This document shows positions 1 to 8,869 of a DNA stretch of 64,000 nt, piece after piece. The translations under genes were made by a program, and so were the position numbers. Source of the DNA: Pontibacter liquoris. GTDB taxonomy: Bacteria > Bacteroidota > Bacteroidia > Cytophagales > Hymenobacteraceae. Position 1 is the first letter of the stretch. Every line of letters starts with the position of its first letter. A model generated the notes under the pieces. It had not been told where the DNA came from, searched no databases, and saw only the letters and a list, made by a program, of their open reading frames with translations. The stretch lies in contig NZ_JALEBG010000001.1 in NCBI RefSeq assembly GCF_022758235.1, forward strand, positions 62,001 to 126,000, given 5' to 3'.

Positions 1-204
1 AGGTTTTCTGAAAGTCATTCTCCACTTGCTGCCTGATCACTATGTTATGCGACATAGATACAGTGATCATGTTGCTGTATTGCTTGGTAGCTGCTTGGGG
101 CTCTTCCAAGCACCTGTTAGTTGCGCGGACTGGGCACAGGCATAAAGGAGCATCAACCCAAATAGCAGGAGCGCTGCCAGCACATTTTTGACCGGGAAGT
201 TCAT
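1..204 (-). pseudogene. Frameshifted Bacteroidota lipoprotein, partial at window edge
   Basis: Translation from the ATG at 204 gives a lipoprotein signal (LLYAC lipobox) followed by QLTGAWKSPK, and the frame then closes at 67. Inserting one G in the GGGG run at 97-100 joins it to an open frame that continues off the left edge and reads GAWKSP-QAATKQYSNMITV-SMSHNIVIRQQVENDFQKT. The pattern of a GSWK-like start followed by a short strand and an ARQ-VEND helix resembles a small Bacteroidota lipoprotein family that I recognise only by its pattern; its function is unknown. The break lies in a homopolymer, so it could be a real mutation or a sequencing error. The 3' part lies outside the window. 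Confidence 0.55.
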
Positions 205-429
205 ACCTTTTTCATTGCGACCGGGAATTAAGTAAAACACTATAAGAAATAACTGCAAACGGGAAATTGGGATTTGATTTCAAGTAACTGTATATAAAGA
301 AGTTGTGCTTGTAAAAAGGGTGCTTGAAACACATAGAGCAAGCAATTGCCGGGTGAGAATTTTATTTATGCCGCTAAACTCTTAAGTTAAGGCACTCAAC
401 TAAACAAACGATTTACTTTACCCTTATTT

Positions 430-1731
430 ATGAGATCTGAGAAGCAGTTAGTGGTGGCGCTTGGCCTGGCGGTGCTGCTGGGCAGCAGCCCTGTGCTGGC
501 ACAGGAAAAGCCGCATGTTTTTAAAGGGGCCCGCATTATTCCCGTTTCCGGCGAGCCCATTGCACAGGGCGTACTGGTGGTGCAGCATGGCAAAATTACC
601 GCCCTAGGGCCTGTTGGCAAAGTGAAGGTGCCCAAAGATGCCGTGGAGTTTGATATGACCGGCAAGGTGCTGATGCCCGGCCTGGTAGATACGCATTCGC
701 ACCTGGGCGAAGGCTCCGGTGGCGATGGGTCGGCGGCACTGCACCCCGATGTGCGGGTGATGGATGGCATCAACCCCATAAGCGATACCTTCAAGCGGGC
801 GCTGGCCGGCGGCATTACCACCGTGAACGTGATGCCGGGCTCAGGCCATTTGATGAGCGGCCAGACAGTATACCTCAAAATGCGCGAAGGCAAGACCATC
901 GAAGACCTGACCTTCTGCACCGATGTGACCAACGGCATCTGCGGCGGCATGAAAATGGCCAATGGTACCAACCCCATGCGGCCGGCTCCTTTCCCGGGCA
1001 CCCGCGCCAAATCGGCGGCCATGGACCGCCAGCTGTTCCTGGACGCGCAGCAGTATCAGAAAAAAATAAAAGCCGCCAAAGGCAAAGCCGATAAAATGCC
1101 GGAACGCAAGCCGCAGCTCGACCCGATTGTAGAGATACTAGATGGCCGGCGCATTGTGCACTTCCACACCCACCGCTACGAAGATATTTTAACGGCCCTG
1201 CGCCTGCAAAAAGAGTTTGGCTTTAAGCTGGTGCTGCACCACGTGAGCGAAGCCTGGAAAGCGGTGGATGAGATTAAAGCAGCCGGTGTGCCTGCCTCCA
1301 TCATCACCCTGGATTCGCCGGGCGGTAAGGTCGAAGCCGTGGGCATTCACAACTCCAATGGCGCCGTGCTGGAGCGGGCGGGCGTGCTGACAGCCTTCCA
1401 TACAGACGATGGTATTACCGACTCCCGCCTGTTTATGCGCAACGTATCGCTGGCGGTGCGGGCCGGCATGAGCAAGGAAAAAGCGATTGAGGGTATTACG
1501 CTGGCCGGCGCCAAAATGCTGGAACTCGATGGCCGCGTAGGATCGCTGGAGAAAGGCAAAGATGCAGATTTTGTGGTGCTCAGCGGCGAGCCCTTCAGCG
1601 TGTACACGCACGTGGAGCAGACGTGGGTAGAGGGCAAAAAACGCTTTGACCTGGCCAACCCCGAGGATAAGAAGTTTGCCACTGGTGGCTATAATGCCTA
1701 CAATGGTGCACTGGATTTCCACACCGATTAA
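430..1731 (+). CDS. Secreted metal-dependent amidohydrolase
   Basis: A 433-residue protein with an N-terminal signal peptide (residues 1-25, ending VLAQ). The amidohydrolase fold is shown by the GLVDTHSHLG metal motif (His89, His91), a second His cluster HFHTH (His244-248), LVLHHVSEAW, and the HTDDG motif expected to supply the catalytic Asp. The C-terminal GSLEKGKDADFVVLSG strand is typical of imidazolonepropionase-like amidohydrolases. The substrate cannot be read from sequence; secreted members act on cyclic amides or peptides. A paralogue without the metal ligands follows at 1912, so the two may work as a periplasmic pair. Confidence 0.85.
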   Translation: MRSEKQLVVALGLAVLLGSSPVLAQEKPHVFKGARIIPVSGEPIAQGVLVVQHGKITALGPVGKVKVPKDAVEFDMTGKVLMPGLVDTHSHLGEGSGGDGSAALHPDVRVMDGINPISDTFKRALAGGITTVNVMPGSGHLMSGQTVYLKMREGKTIEDLTFCTDVTNGICGGMKMANGTNPMRPAPFPGTRAKSAAMDRQLFLDAQQYQKKIKAAKGKADKMPERKPQLDPIVEILDGRRIVHFHTHRYEDILTALRLQKEFGFKLVLHHVSEAWKAVDEIKAAGVPASIITLDSPGGKVEAVGIHNSNGAVLERAGVLTAFHTDDGITDSRLFMRNVSLAVRAGMSKEKAIEGITLAGAKMLELDGRVGSLEKGKDADFVVLSGEPFSVYTHVEQTWVEGKKRFDLANPEDKKFATGGYNAYNGALDFHTD

Positions 1732-1734
1732 ATC

Positions 1735-1766
1735 TGACAAAGGACATTTTGACAAAGGATAAAAGA
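1735..1766. repeat. GACAAAGGA-type low-complexity spacer repeat
   Basis: Two copies of TTGACAAAGGA-like sequence lie 6 bp apart in the spacer between the two amidohydrolase genes, followed by further TCCT/GTCT-rich text up to about 1900. Near-identical wording recurs at 50313-50344, upstream of nuoE. No coding potential is visible. Confidence 0.4.
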
Positions 1767-1911
1767 CGTTCTGAAGCAAGCACCTTATACTTGGCGAGCA
1801 AAGCAGAACGCATCGCAATTAATTTGCCGCTTCTATCTGAAAAATCCTTTGTCTAGCAGTCCTATGTCTAACATCTAACATCCTGCAACTAACAGCTAAA
1901 ACAGAGTCAAC

Positions 1912-3129
1912 ATGCATAAAAATATACAAAAGGCTTCTGCCATACTTGCCGCCGGGCTGGCCATACTTGGTGGGCAGCAGGCGCGCGCGCAGATCGCCAT
2001 CAAAGGTGAAACCGTTTATACCATGGCAGGCGCGCCGGTTAAAAATGGTGTGGTGCTGATAAAAGACGGCAAAATTGAAGCCGTAGGCGCTAACCTGGCC
2101 GTGCCGCAAAACTACAAAGTATACCAGGCCAAAGTAGTCACGCCGGGGCTGGTGGATGCCCATACTTCGGTAGGGTTGGCCGGCATTTACAACATCCCGG
2201 CCGACCAGCAGCAGCTCGAAAAAACGGCGCCGTTGCAGCCCGAGCTTCGCGCCCTGGATGCTTACGACCCTAACGAGGAGCTCATCGACTGGGTGCGCCG
2301 CTATGGTGTTACCACCATCAACACGGGCCACGCGCCGGGCGCCCTGGCCAGCGGGCAAACCATGGTCATCAAAACATCCCCGCAGGGTTTTAGAACGCTA
2401 ATGGATACCACCAGCATGGTTGCTTTTACGCTGGGATCTACCGTGGCGGAGAACTATAACTCGCCAAAGACCGCTGCCAAAGGACTGGCCATGTTGCGCT
2501 CCGAGCTGCAGGCGGCGCAGGTATACGGCAAGAAAATGGCCAATGCCGATGCCAGCAAGCGCCCGGACCGCAACCTGAAACTGGAATACCTGGCCGGTGT
2601 GCTCAGTGGCAAGTATAAGGCGCTTGTTACTGCCAACAAAGCCCAGGATATTATGGGCGCCCTGCGCCTGGCCAAAGAGTTTAACCTCAAAATGGTGCTG
2701 GATGGCGCTGCAGAAGCATACCTGCTGGTAGACGAGATAAAAGCGGCCGGTGTTCCCGTGATCATTCATCCCACTATGGCGCGCGCCAACGAAGACCTGA
2801 AGAACATGTCGTTCGAGACGGCGGGCGTGTTGGCAAAAGCCGGCATCCCGGTGGCTATCCAGAGTGGCTTTGAGGCCTATGTGCCACGCGCCCGCGTGAT
2901 CCTTTTTGAGGCAAGCGTAGCTGTAGCCAACGGTATGAGCCCCGAGCAGGCCCTGGCCGCCATTACCTCCACCCCCGCCCGCATCATTGGGCAGGAGCAG
3001 CGGGTAGGCTCGCTCGAAAAGAACAAGGACGCCGACGTGGTGCTCTTCGATGGCGATCCGTTCGAGTACACCTCGCATGTATGCGCCGTGATCATCGATG
3101 GCCAGGTGGTCAGCAACGAGTGTATGTAA
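1912..3129 (+). CDS. Amidohydrolase-family protein lacking metal ligands (probable pseudoenzyme)
   Basis: A 405-residue paralogue of the preceding amidohydrolase with its own signal peptide (ends ARAQ near residue 27). The overall fold markers remain: PGLVDAH, MGALRLAKEF, GSLEKNKDADVVLFDG. The catalytic set is gone. The HSH motif reads HTS, the HFHTH segment reads LVTAN, LVLHHVSEAW reads MVLDGAAEAY, and HTDDG reads IQSGFE. Metal-dependent hydrolysis is therefore unlikely. It may be a binding or structural partner of the active protein upstream. The frame is intact and codon use matches its neighbours, which argues against simple decay. Confidence 0.8.
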   Translation: MHKNIQKASAILAAGLAILGGQQARAQIAIKGETVYTMAGAPVKNGVVLIKDGKIEAVGANLAVPQNYKVYQAKVVTPGLVDAHTSVGLAGIYNIPADQQQLEKTAPLQPELRALDAYDPNEELIDWVRRYGVTTINTGHAPGALASGQTMVIKTSPQGFRTLMDTTSMVAFTLGSTVAENYNSPKTAAKGLAMLRSELQAAQVYGKKMANADASKRPDRNLKLEYLAGVLSGKYKALVTANKAQDIMGALRLAKEFNLKMVLDGAAEAYLLVDEIKAAGVPVIIHPTMARANEDLKNMSFETAGVLAKAGIPVAIQSGFEAYVPRARVILFEASVAVANGMSPEQALAAITSTPARIIGQEQRVGSLEKNKDADVVLFDGDPFEYTSHVCAVIIDGQVVSNECM

Positions 3130-3335
3130 GCTGCTGTGGCAGCTATTGGTCTTGGCTACCAGTAGATTAGGGTAACTTTTTGAGGAAATGCAAGTATGGG
3201 AAGGAGTTCTGCGTCTGGAATGGCTGCTTGCCCGTTAAGTATAAGGATGGATCGCGTGGCAGCTTCCGGGAGTAGCTTATTTTAGCCGGTTTGCATCCCG
3301 GAGCCCACGCATCTTTCATCCCAAATACACGACCC

Positions 3336-4394
3336 ATGACGTTCGATTCCATCGTTTCTCTACTTGCCGCCGATGCCGACAGCCTGCTGCAGCACGAAAG
3401 CAAAACCTTCTCCCGCGAGCTGTTGCACGTACCGGGACCTGACTTTGTGGAAAGGATCTTTGTGCCTTCTAACCGCAACCCGCAGGTGCTACGCAACCTG
3501 CAGCAGCTCTTCGACCACGGACGCCTCGGCGGAACGGGCTACCTGTCCATCCTGCCTGTAGACCAGGGCATCGAGCATACGGCGGGCGCCTCATTTGCGC
3601 CCAACCCGATCTATTTCGACCCGGAGAACATTATCCGGCTAGCCATGGAAGGCGGCTGCAATGCCGTGGCCACCACCTTTGGGAACCTGGCCATCTTGTC
3701 GCGGAAGTATGCGCACCGGATCCCTTTTGTGGTGAAGATCAACCACAACGAGCTGATGACCTTTCCCACCAAGTATAACCAGATCATGTTCGGTTCGGTG
3801 GAGGATGCCTGGAACCTGGGCGCTGCAGCGGTAGGTGCTACCATCTACTTTGGATCGGAAGAGTCGTCGCGCCAGATCGTGGAAGTGGCCCAGGCTTTTG
3901 AGCGGGCGCATGAGCTGGGCATGGCCACCATCCTGTGGTGCTACACCCGCAACAATGCCTTCAAAAAAGACGGCGTAGATTACCACGTCGCTGCCGACCT
4001 GACGGCGCAGGCCAACCACTTGGGCGTTACCATCCAGGCCGATATCATCAAGCAGAAACTGCCCGAAAACAACGGCGGCTTTAAAGCCATCGGTTTCGGA
4101 AAGACACATGAGAAGATGTATAGCGAGCTGGCCACCGATCACCCCATCGACCTGTGCCGCTACCAGGTAGCCAACTGCTATATGGGCCGCGCCGGCCTGA
4201 TCAACTCCGGGGGCGAGTCGAAAGGGGAGTCGGACCTGGCCGATGCAGTGCGCACGGCAGTCATTAACAAACGGGCTGGTGGCATGGGGCTGATCTCGGG
4301 CCGCAAAGCGTTTCAGAAAGATATGAACGCTGGCGTGGCGCTGCTGCAGGCCATTCAGGATGTTTACCTGGCACGTGAGATTACACTGGCGTAA
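3336..4394 (+). CDS. fbaB: Class I fructose-bisphosphate aldolase (FbaB/DhnA type)
   Basis: Cleaves fructose 1,6-bisphosphate to the two triose phosphates, or the reverse, through a Schiff base. The 352-residue length from the ATG at 3336 matches E. coli FbaB (about 350). The family is shown by [10 protein letters not shown] near residue 73, [10 protein letters not shown] near 132, [12 protein letters not shown] near 198, and ADIIKQK, whose Lys239 aligns with the Schiff-base lysine. An upstream in-frame ATG at 3291 would add 15 residues with no family match, so the later start is preferred. A hairpin terminator follows before accD. Confidence 0.85.
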   Translation: MTFDSIVSLLAADADSLLQHESKTFSRELLHVPGPDFVERIFVPSNRNPQVLRNLQQLFDHGRLGGTGYLSILPVDQGIEHTAGASFAPNPIYFDPENIIRLAMEGGCNAVATTFGNLAILSRKYAHRIPFVVKINHNELMTFPTKYNQIMFGSVEDAWNLGAAAVGATIYFGSEESSRQIVEVAQAFERAHELGMATILWCYTRNNAFKKDGVDYHVAADLTAQANHLGVTIQADIIKQKLPENNGGFKAIGFGKTHEKMYSELATDHPIDLCRYQVANCYMGRAGLINSGGESKGESDLADAVRTAVINKRAGGMGLISGRKAFQKDMNAGVALLQAIQDVYLAREITLA

Positions 4395-4428
4395 TTTGTA
4401 GCACAACTGCAGATAATTACATATTTTT

Positions 4429-4487
4429 GTAGCCTGCCTTTTTTCCGGCACCTCTGCAGGCGCCCGGAAGGGGCAGGCTACCATTTT
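4429..4487 (+). terminator. Rho-independent terminator after the aldolase gene
   Basis: A 10-bp arm (GTAGCCTGCC, 4429-4438) pairs with 4472-4481. A second inner stem (TTCCGG/CCGGAA) lies inside it, and a CATTTTT tract follows. It separates the aldolase from accD. Confidence 0.55.
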
Positions 4488-4546
4488 TATGCCTTGCTGC
4501 AAGGTATACTTGTAAACTTTAATGTGCGGTGAGCACGCTTTGAACT

Positions 4547-5455
4547 ATGATGCCTTGGTTTAAAAGAGTAGAAAAAGGAATCCATACCCCAACCGAAGAG
4601 AAAAAAGAGACGCCCGACGGGTTGTGGTACAAGTGCCCGGCCTGCAAAACGGTGACCAGTATGGCCGAGCACCGCAAGAACCTGAGCACCTGCGTAAAGT
4701 GCGATTACCACGACCGCATCGGCTCCAAGGAATATTTCGCGATCTTGTTTGACGACAACACCTTTACAGAGCTGGATGAGAACCTGACCTCAGGCGATCC
4801 GCTGAACTTTGTAGATTCCAAGCCCTACCCGCAGCGTATAGCCGCCACCCAAAAAAGTACCGGTCTGAAAGACGCCGTGCGTTCGGGCTACGGCAAAATG
4901 AACGGGCAGGACATCACCATCGCCTGTATGGACTTTGCCTTTATCGGCGGCTCGATGGGCTCGGTGGTAGGCGAGAAGATTGCCCGCGCTGTGGACCATG
5001 CCCGTAAAACCCGTACGCCTTTCCTGATGATCTCCAAATCGGGTGGTGCCCGCATGATGGAAGCTGGTTTCTCGCTGATGCAAATGGCTAAAACCTCTGC
5101 CCGCCTGGCCTTGCTGGCCGAAGAGAAGCTGCCCTATATCTCGCTGCTCACCGATCCGACTACGGGCGGCGTAACGGCATCATATGCCATGCTGGGTGAT
5201 TTTAACATTGCCGAGCCAGGCGCCCTGATCGGTTTTGCCGGCCCGCGCGTGATCAAGGAAACCATTGGCAAAGACCTGCCAAAAGGCTTCCAGAGCGCAG
5301 AGTTTGTGCTGGAGCACGGCTTCCTGGACTTTATTGTGGACCGCAAGGCCCTGAAGCAGAAACTAAGCGATTTGCTGGCCATGCTGCGCCCTGCAGATGC
5401 AGAGGCACCGGCAGAACCCAAGCTGAAAAACGGCAAAGTGGCAAACGCATCCTAA
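4547..5455 (+). CDS. accD: Acetyl-CoA carboxylase carboxyltransferase subunit beta
   Basis: The beta half of the carboxyltransferase that makes malonyl-CoA for fatty acid synthesis in the cytoplasm. The N-terminal zinc ribbon is intact (CPAC at 30-33, CVKC at 49-52). It is followed by the crotonase-like core with [41 protein letters not shown] and [12 protein letters not shown]. The length of 302 residues is usual for AccD. The ORF opens ATGATG, so translation may begin at 4547 or 4550. accA is not nearby, which is common in this phylum. A strong terminator follows. Confidence 0.95.
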   Translation: MMPWFKRVEKGIHTPTEEKKETPDGLWYKCPACKTVTSMAEHRKNLSTCVKCDYHDRIGSKEYFAILFDDNTFTELDENLTSGDPLNFVDSKPYPQRIAATQKSTGLKDAVRSGYGKMNGQDITIACMDFAFIGGSMGSVVGEKIARAVDHARKTRTPFLMISKSGGARMMEAGFSLMQMAKTSARLALLAEEKLPYISLLTDPTTGGVTASYAMLGDFNIAEPGALIGFAGPRVIKETIGKDLPKGFQSAEFVLEHGFLDFIVDRKALKQKLSDLLAMLRPADAEAPAEPKLKNGKVANAS

Positions 5456-5475
5456 CGTTGGCCTTACGCTAGTAT

Positions 5476-5516
5476 AAAGAGCCGCCTTCTGGGTTATTCC
5501 GGAAGGCGGCTCTTTT
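5476..5516 (+). terminator. Terminator after accD
   Basis: A 14-bp stem (AAAGAGCCGCCTTC, 5476-5489, with 5502-5515) and a 12-nt loop, ending in TTTT. Confidence 0.85.
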
Positions 5517-5590
5517 GATACTGGCCAGCTACATTTTGGCAGTACTACCGCATCAAAAATATATTCTTAAAATATAGAAGCCTTGTTATA

Positions 5591-5598
5591 TAAGTTTG
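5591..5598 (+). promoter_or_regulatory. Candidate -7 box (TAAGTTTG) for the first OmpA-like gene
   Basis: It matches the Bacteroidota -7 consensus TAnnTTTG about 100 nt upstream of the start at 5697. No convincing TTTG -33 box sits at the right distance, so support is partial. Confidence 0.35.
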
Positions 5599-5696
5599 GC
5601 ATTAGTATTGCGTTAGGCATTGTAACGTATGGCAACATACCTAAAACAGCCCATTTAAAACAGTAAAACGATTCAACCTTTACCAAAGCAAGTATT

Positions 5697-6446
5697 ATGA
5701 AACTTATCAAAATGTCCCTCAGCTCCCTGCTGGCAGTTACGCTGTTATTTTCTTCGTGCCAGTCGTCCAAGCCTGTGGCAGGCGTAGGAAACGACGGAAC
5801 AGTAGTGAGCCAGCCAAAACCTGCCGAGAATGAAAAACCGGGCATGAAAAAAACAACCAAAGGCGGTATTATTGGTGCCGGTGGTGGTGCAGTGTTAGGT
5901 GGCCTTATCGGTAACAGATTGGGCAACACGGCAGCAGGCGCTATTATTGGGGCCGCCGTAGGAGGTGCCACAGGTGCCGTGATCGGCCGCCGCATGGACA
6001 AGCAGGCCGAAGAGCTGGAGAAAAGCATGGAGAATGCCAAAGTGGAGCGCGTAGGCGAGGCCATCCGGATCAACTTTGACTCCGGCATTTTATTCAAGAC
6101 CAACTCTGCCGAACTGAGCGCTACAGCCAAACAGGACATTCAGAAGTTTGCCCAGACGCTGCAGAAGTATGAGGGCACCAATGTGATCATCGAAGGCCAC
6201 ACGGACAACACCGGTAGCTATGAGCTGAACCAGCGCCTGTCGGAGCGCCGTGCCGAGTCAGTGGCAGCCTATGCCCGCAGCCTGGGAGTGGATGGCTCGC
6301 GCCTGCAGGCCAAAGGCTACAGCTACGATCAGCCGATTGCAGATAACAATACCGTGGAAGGCCGTAGCCAGAACCGCCGCGTAGAGATCATCATTGTTGC
6401 CAACGAGGAGCTGAAGAACGCTGCTGAAAACGGCGAAGTAAAATAA
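5697..6446 (+). CDS. OmpA-family lipoprotein with glycine zipper (copy 1)
   Basis: A 249-residue envelope lipoprotein. The signal ends in a LLFSSC lipobox. A glycine-zipper segment of alternating Gly/Ala and Ile follows (GGIIGAGGGAVLGG through AAVGGATGAVIG, about residues 58-100), which may insert in or lie along a membrane. The C-terminal OmpA domain carries GHTDNTG and RRAESV, the peptidoglycan-binding signature, and ends QNRRVEIII. The likely role is tethering the outer membrane to the cell wall. The next gene is a close paralogue in the same order of domains, separated by a terminator and about 290 bp, so each copy probably has its own transcript. Confidence 0.88.
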   Translation: MKLIKMSLSSLLAVTLLFSSCQSSKPVAGVGNDGTVVSQPKPAENEKPGMKKTTKGGIIGAGGGAVLGGLIGNRLGNTAAGAIIGAAVGGATGAVIGRRMDKQAEELEKSMENAKVERVGEAIRINFDSGILFKTNSAELSATAKQDIQKFAQTLQKYEGTNVIIEGHTDNTGSYELNQRLSERRAESVAAYARSLGVDGSRLQAKGYSYDQPIADNNTVEGRSQNRRVEIIIVANEELKNAAENGEVK

Positions 6447-6481
6447 ATCACTTGCTGCCGCAGGGCAGCAGGAAAATAAAT

Positions 6482-6516
6482 AAGCGCCTGCTCAAAGGCC
6501 GGGCAGGCGCTTTTTA
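6482..6516 (+). terminator. Terminator after OmpA-like copy 1
   Basis: A 10-bp stem AAGCGCCTGC (6482-6491) with 6503-6512, followed by a T run. Confidence 0.85.
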
Positions 6517-6739
6517 CAGCAAAGCGGCACGTGCGGCGGAACCCGCAAAATCTTTGCACGTTTAAGTATACAAAATAAGGTATATAATGTATTAAACATC
6601 AGCGGAATGGCCGTTGTGGGTTAACGCAAAGCGGCCAGGCACTGGGCAAAACAAGGGTGCAGAACCAAACTTTTACGCGTCTTTGGAGTATTATGCTCAG
6701 AATCTGACGGTTCTTTAACACTGACTTAACGAAACAATT

Positions 6740-7447
6740 ATGAAAAATTTAAGAATTTATCTATCCATTATTGCCATACTAGGTATCTTTTTCACTTCGT
6801 GTACTAAAAACCAGACAGCCAACACCAGCACTACTGAAAGGAAAGGCATGAGCAAGACTGCCAAAGGTGGCATTATTGGTGCCGGCTCTGGTGCGGTAGT
6901 AGGGGGCGTTATTGGTAGAGTAGCAGGTAACACAGCTGCCGGTGCCATTATTGGTGCCGCTGTGGGTGGTACTGCCGGTGCTGTAATTGGCCGCCGTATG
7001 GACAAGCAGGCCGAAGAACTTCGCCGTGACCTGGAAGGCGCCCAAGTGGAGCGTGTAGGCGAAGGTATCAAGATCACGTTCAATTCCGGTATCCTGTTCC
7101 AGACCAGCTCTGCACAGTTGCAGCCAGCTGCCCAAACAGATATTGCGCAGCTTTCTGAAACACTGAAGAAATACCCGGATACCAACGTGCTGATCGAAGG
7201 CCACACCGATAATACCGGTTCCCGTGAGCTGAACCAGCGTCTTTCTGAGCAGCGTGCCCAGTCGGTAGCGGATTATGCCGCCTCTATGGGTGTAGATCGT
7301 AGCCGCATGACCACCAAAGGATATGCCTTTGACCAGCCGGTGGCAGACAATTCTACAGAAGCAGGCCGTCAGCAGAACCGCCGTGTAGAGATCGCTATCT
7401 ATGCCAACGAAAAAATGAAGAAAGCTGCTGAGCGCGGTGATCTATAA
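6740..7447 (+). CDS. OmpA-family lipoprotein with glycine zipper (copy 2)
   Basis: A 235-residue paralogue of the preceding gene: lipoprotein signal with a FFTSC lipobox, GMSKTAKGGIIGAG zipper start, an Ala/Gly/Ile-rich zipper, MDKQAEELRR linker, and an OmpA domain with GHTDNTG and QNRRVEI. The zipper and the OmpA domain are the most similar parts, while the N-terminal 25 residues after the lipidated Cys differ and are shorter. That pattern fits a tandem duplication followed by divergence of the exposed spacer. Both are expected to be outer-membrane, peptidoglycan-associated proteins. Confidence 0.88.
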   Translation: MKNLRIYLSIIAILGIFFTSCTKNQTANTSTTERKGMSKTAKGGIIGAGSGAVVGGVIGRVAGNTAAGAIIGAAVGGTAGAVIGRRMDKQAEELRRDLEGAQVERVGEGIKITFNSGILFQTSSAQLQPAAQTDIAQLSETLKKYPDTNVLIEGHTDNTGSRELNQRLSEQRAQSVADYAASMGVDRSRMTTKGYAFDQPVADNSTEAGRQQNRRVEIAIYANEKMKKAAERGDL

Positions 7448-7484
7448 CCTGCATTTGTGATTAGTGAATAATTGGTGATTTTTT

Positions 7485-7520
7485 ACAGCCGCATCCCCCT
7501 GAGGGTGCGGCTGTTTTTTT
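7485..7520 (+). terminator. Terminator after OmpA-like copy 2
   Basis: Stem ACAGCCGCATCCC / GGGTGCGGCTGT (7485-7514) followed by eight T residues. Confidence 0.88.
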
Positions 7521-7592
7521 GAAAGCGCCTCCTGTTAACTCCGCACGTGCCATTTGCGTAAGCGGAGCAGTAACTTTAGGATAGAAGGGAAA

Positions 7593-7988
7593 ATGAGAAG
7601 GCGATTAACAATAGTTTGGGGAATGCTTTTGCTGCTTGCTGCCAGCGCCTGCGACCGTGGGACAGCAGCTAAAACGGACAGTGAAGGGGTTGTAAGCCTG
7701 ACTGCCGCAGGAAGTATAGCGGCGCAGGAACAGCAGGTGCAGCAAGCACTGCACCACGATGCCCGGCTTGCCCGTACCATGCCGCTCACTGAGTTTGCCC
7801 GCCATATGCATAGCCGGCAGGCCTATTATAAAAAGTTTGACGAGGTGAATTACGAGGATGACTTTGTGAAGATCGAACTGGCCGGCGAAGTGCTGAAAAT
7901 AGAAACCCCCGAGGGCAAAGCAGAATTTCATAACGACAAATCAAAGATAAGGGCAAATAACTTCAAGCGGAAGCGGGAATACCGCTAA
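7593..7988 (+). CDS. Small lipoprotein, unknown function
   Basis: 131 residues from the ATG at 7593, chosen because it starts the signal peptide directly (MRRRLTIVWGM, lipobox AASAC) and has AGAAGGGA just upstream. An in-frame ATG at 7554 would put 13 charged residues before the signal. The mature part is charged and mostly helical, with many Glu, Lys and Gln. No family is recognised. Codon pair AGT-ATA at about 7718 carries the AAGTATA heptamer described in the findings. Confidence 0.6.
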   Translation: MRRRLTIVWGMLLLLAASACDRGTAAKTDSEGVVSLTAAGSIAAQEQQVQQALHHDARLARTMPLTEFARHMHSRQAYYKKFDEVNYEDDFVKIELAGEVLKIETPEGKAEFHNDKSKIRANNFKRKREYR

Positions 7989-8081
7989 GCTGCCGTTAGC
8001 TTCCTGGCCCGGCAGGGTCGCACACTTGGCTAGTATAGCTTGAATTTCTTTCACAAGCCGCCGGCCCAGAACTACTGCCAC

Positions 8082-8720
8082 TTAGGCTTGCTCTCTCCGG
8101 TGATGCAATAGGTATGTGGCCCCCATCGCCAGCAGGGCGCCTGCCAGCGCAAGAGCCATATCTTTCTGGGCATCCCAACTATCGCCCTGCATGCCCAGGT
8201 AAGCCATTCCCTGCTGTTTACCCCCAAATACCAGGTCTGCCACAAGCCACTCCACAATTTCATACAGGGCCCCCAAGGCCAGCGTTAGCTGCAGAGGCAA
8301 AAGGTAGCGCCAGGGCGAACTTGGTTTTAAGCCATGGCCAAGCACTTCCTGCATGGGGTACGCCAGCAGCAAGCCAAAGCTAAAATGCACAATCCTGTCG
8401 TAGGGGTTGCGTTGCAGGTGGTACGTTTGCTGCAGCCACTCTCCCAAGGGGTTTTGGGCATAGTTATACTGGCTGCCGTACACATGCAGGAGCAAAAACA
8501 GGAAAATAAGCGTATAACTGCTATCGGAGAGGCGGAAGATGTTGTAAAAAGCTGCCAGCAGGATCAGCACCGAGAGCGTCAGCGAGTTTTCGGTGGCCCA
8601 GTTCAGCAGGTCGGGCGTGGTAAGCCCGGTATAAAGCCAGAAAATCACAAAAACCCCGCCGTATACTTTGTGCAGCGTAGGTACCTTTGTTTTGGCAGCA
8701 GGCATCATGACCTTCATCAT
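8082..8720 (-). CDS. DUF2238 (YjdF-like) integral membrane protein
   Basis: 212 residues with about five to six hydrophobic segments. Family signatures are the NPYDRIVHFSFGLLLAYP segment, ALYEIVEW, and GMQGDSWDAQKDMALALAG near the C terminus. YjdF-like proteins are inner-membrane proteins without an established biochemical role. The gene starts ATGATG at 8720. It stands alone between two genes of unrelated function. Confidence 0.85.
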   Translation of the reverse strand: MMKVMMPAAKTKVPTLHKVYGGVFVIFWLYTGLTTPDLLNWATENSLTLSVLILLAAFYNIFRLSDSSYTLIFLFLLLHVYGSQYNYAQNPLGEWLQQTYHLQRNPYDRIVHFSFGLLLAYPMQEVLGHGLKPSSPWRYLLPLQLTLALGALYEIVEWLVADLVFGGKQQGMAYLGMQGDSWDAQKDMALALAGALLAMGATYLLHHRREQA

Positions 8721-8869
8721 CGTGGGCGCAGCTTGTTTTAGTTCCGGAGCAGGAACAGGTTTAGATAAGACTTGTTTCAGCTGCCAGGCTTGTTTAAGAT
8801 AGTTAGCTGAATTTAGAGGTTTCGCTTATTTCGACCAATGGCTTTTGAGGCCAGGTATACGGGCCATGC

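Noticed and set aside
4422-4429. TATTTTTG as accD promoter -7 box
   Set aside because: It runs directly into the aldolase terminator stem and lacks a -33 box at the right distance.
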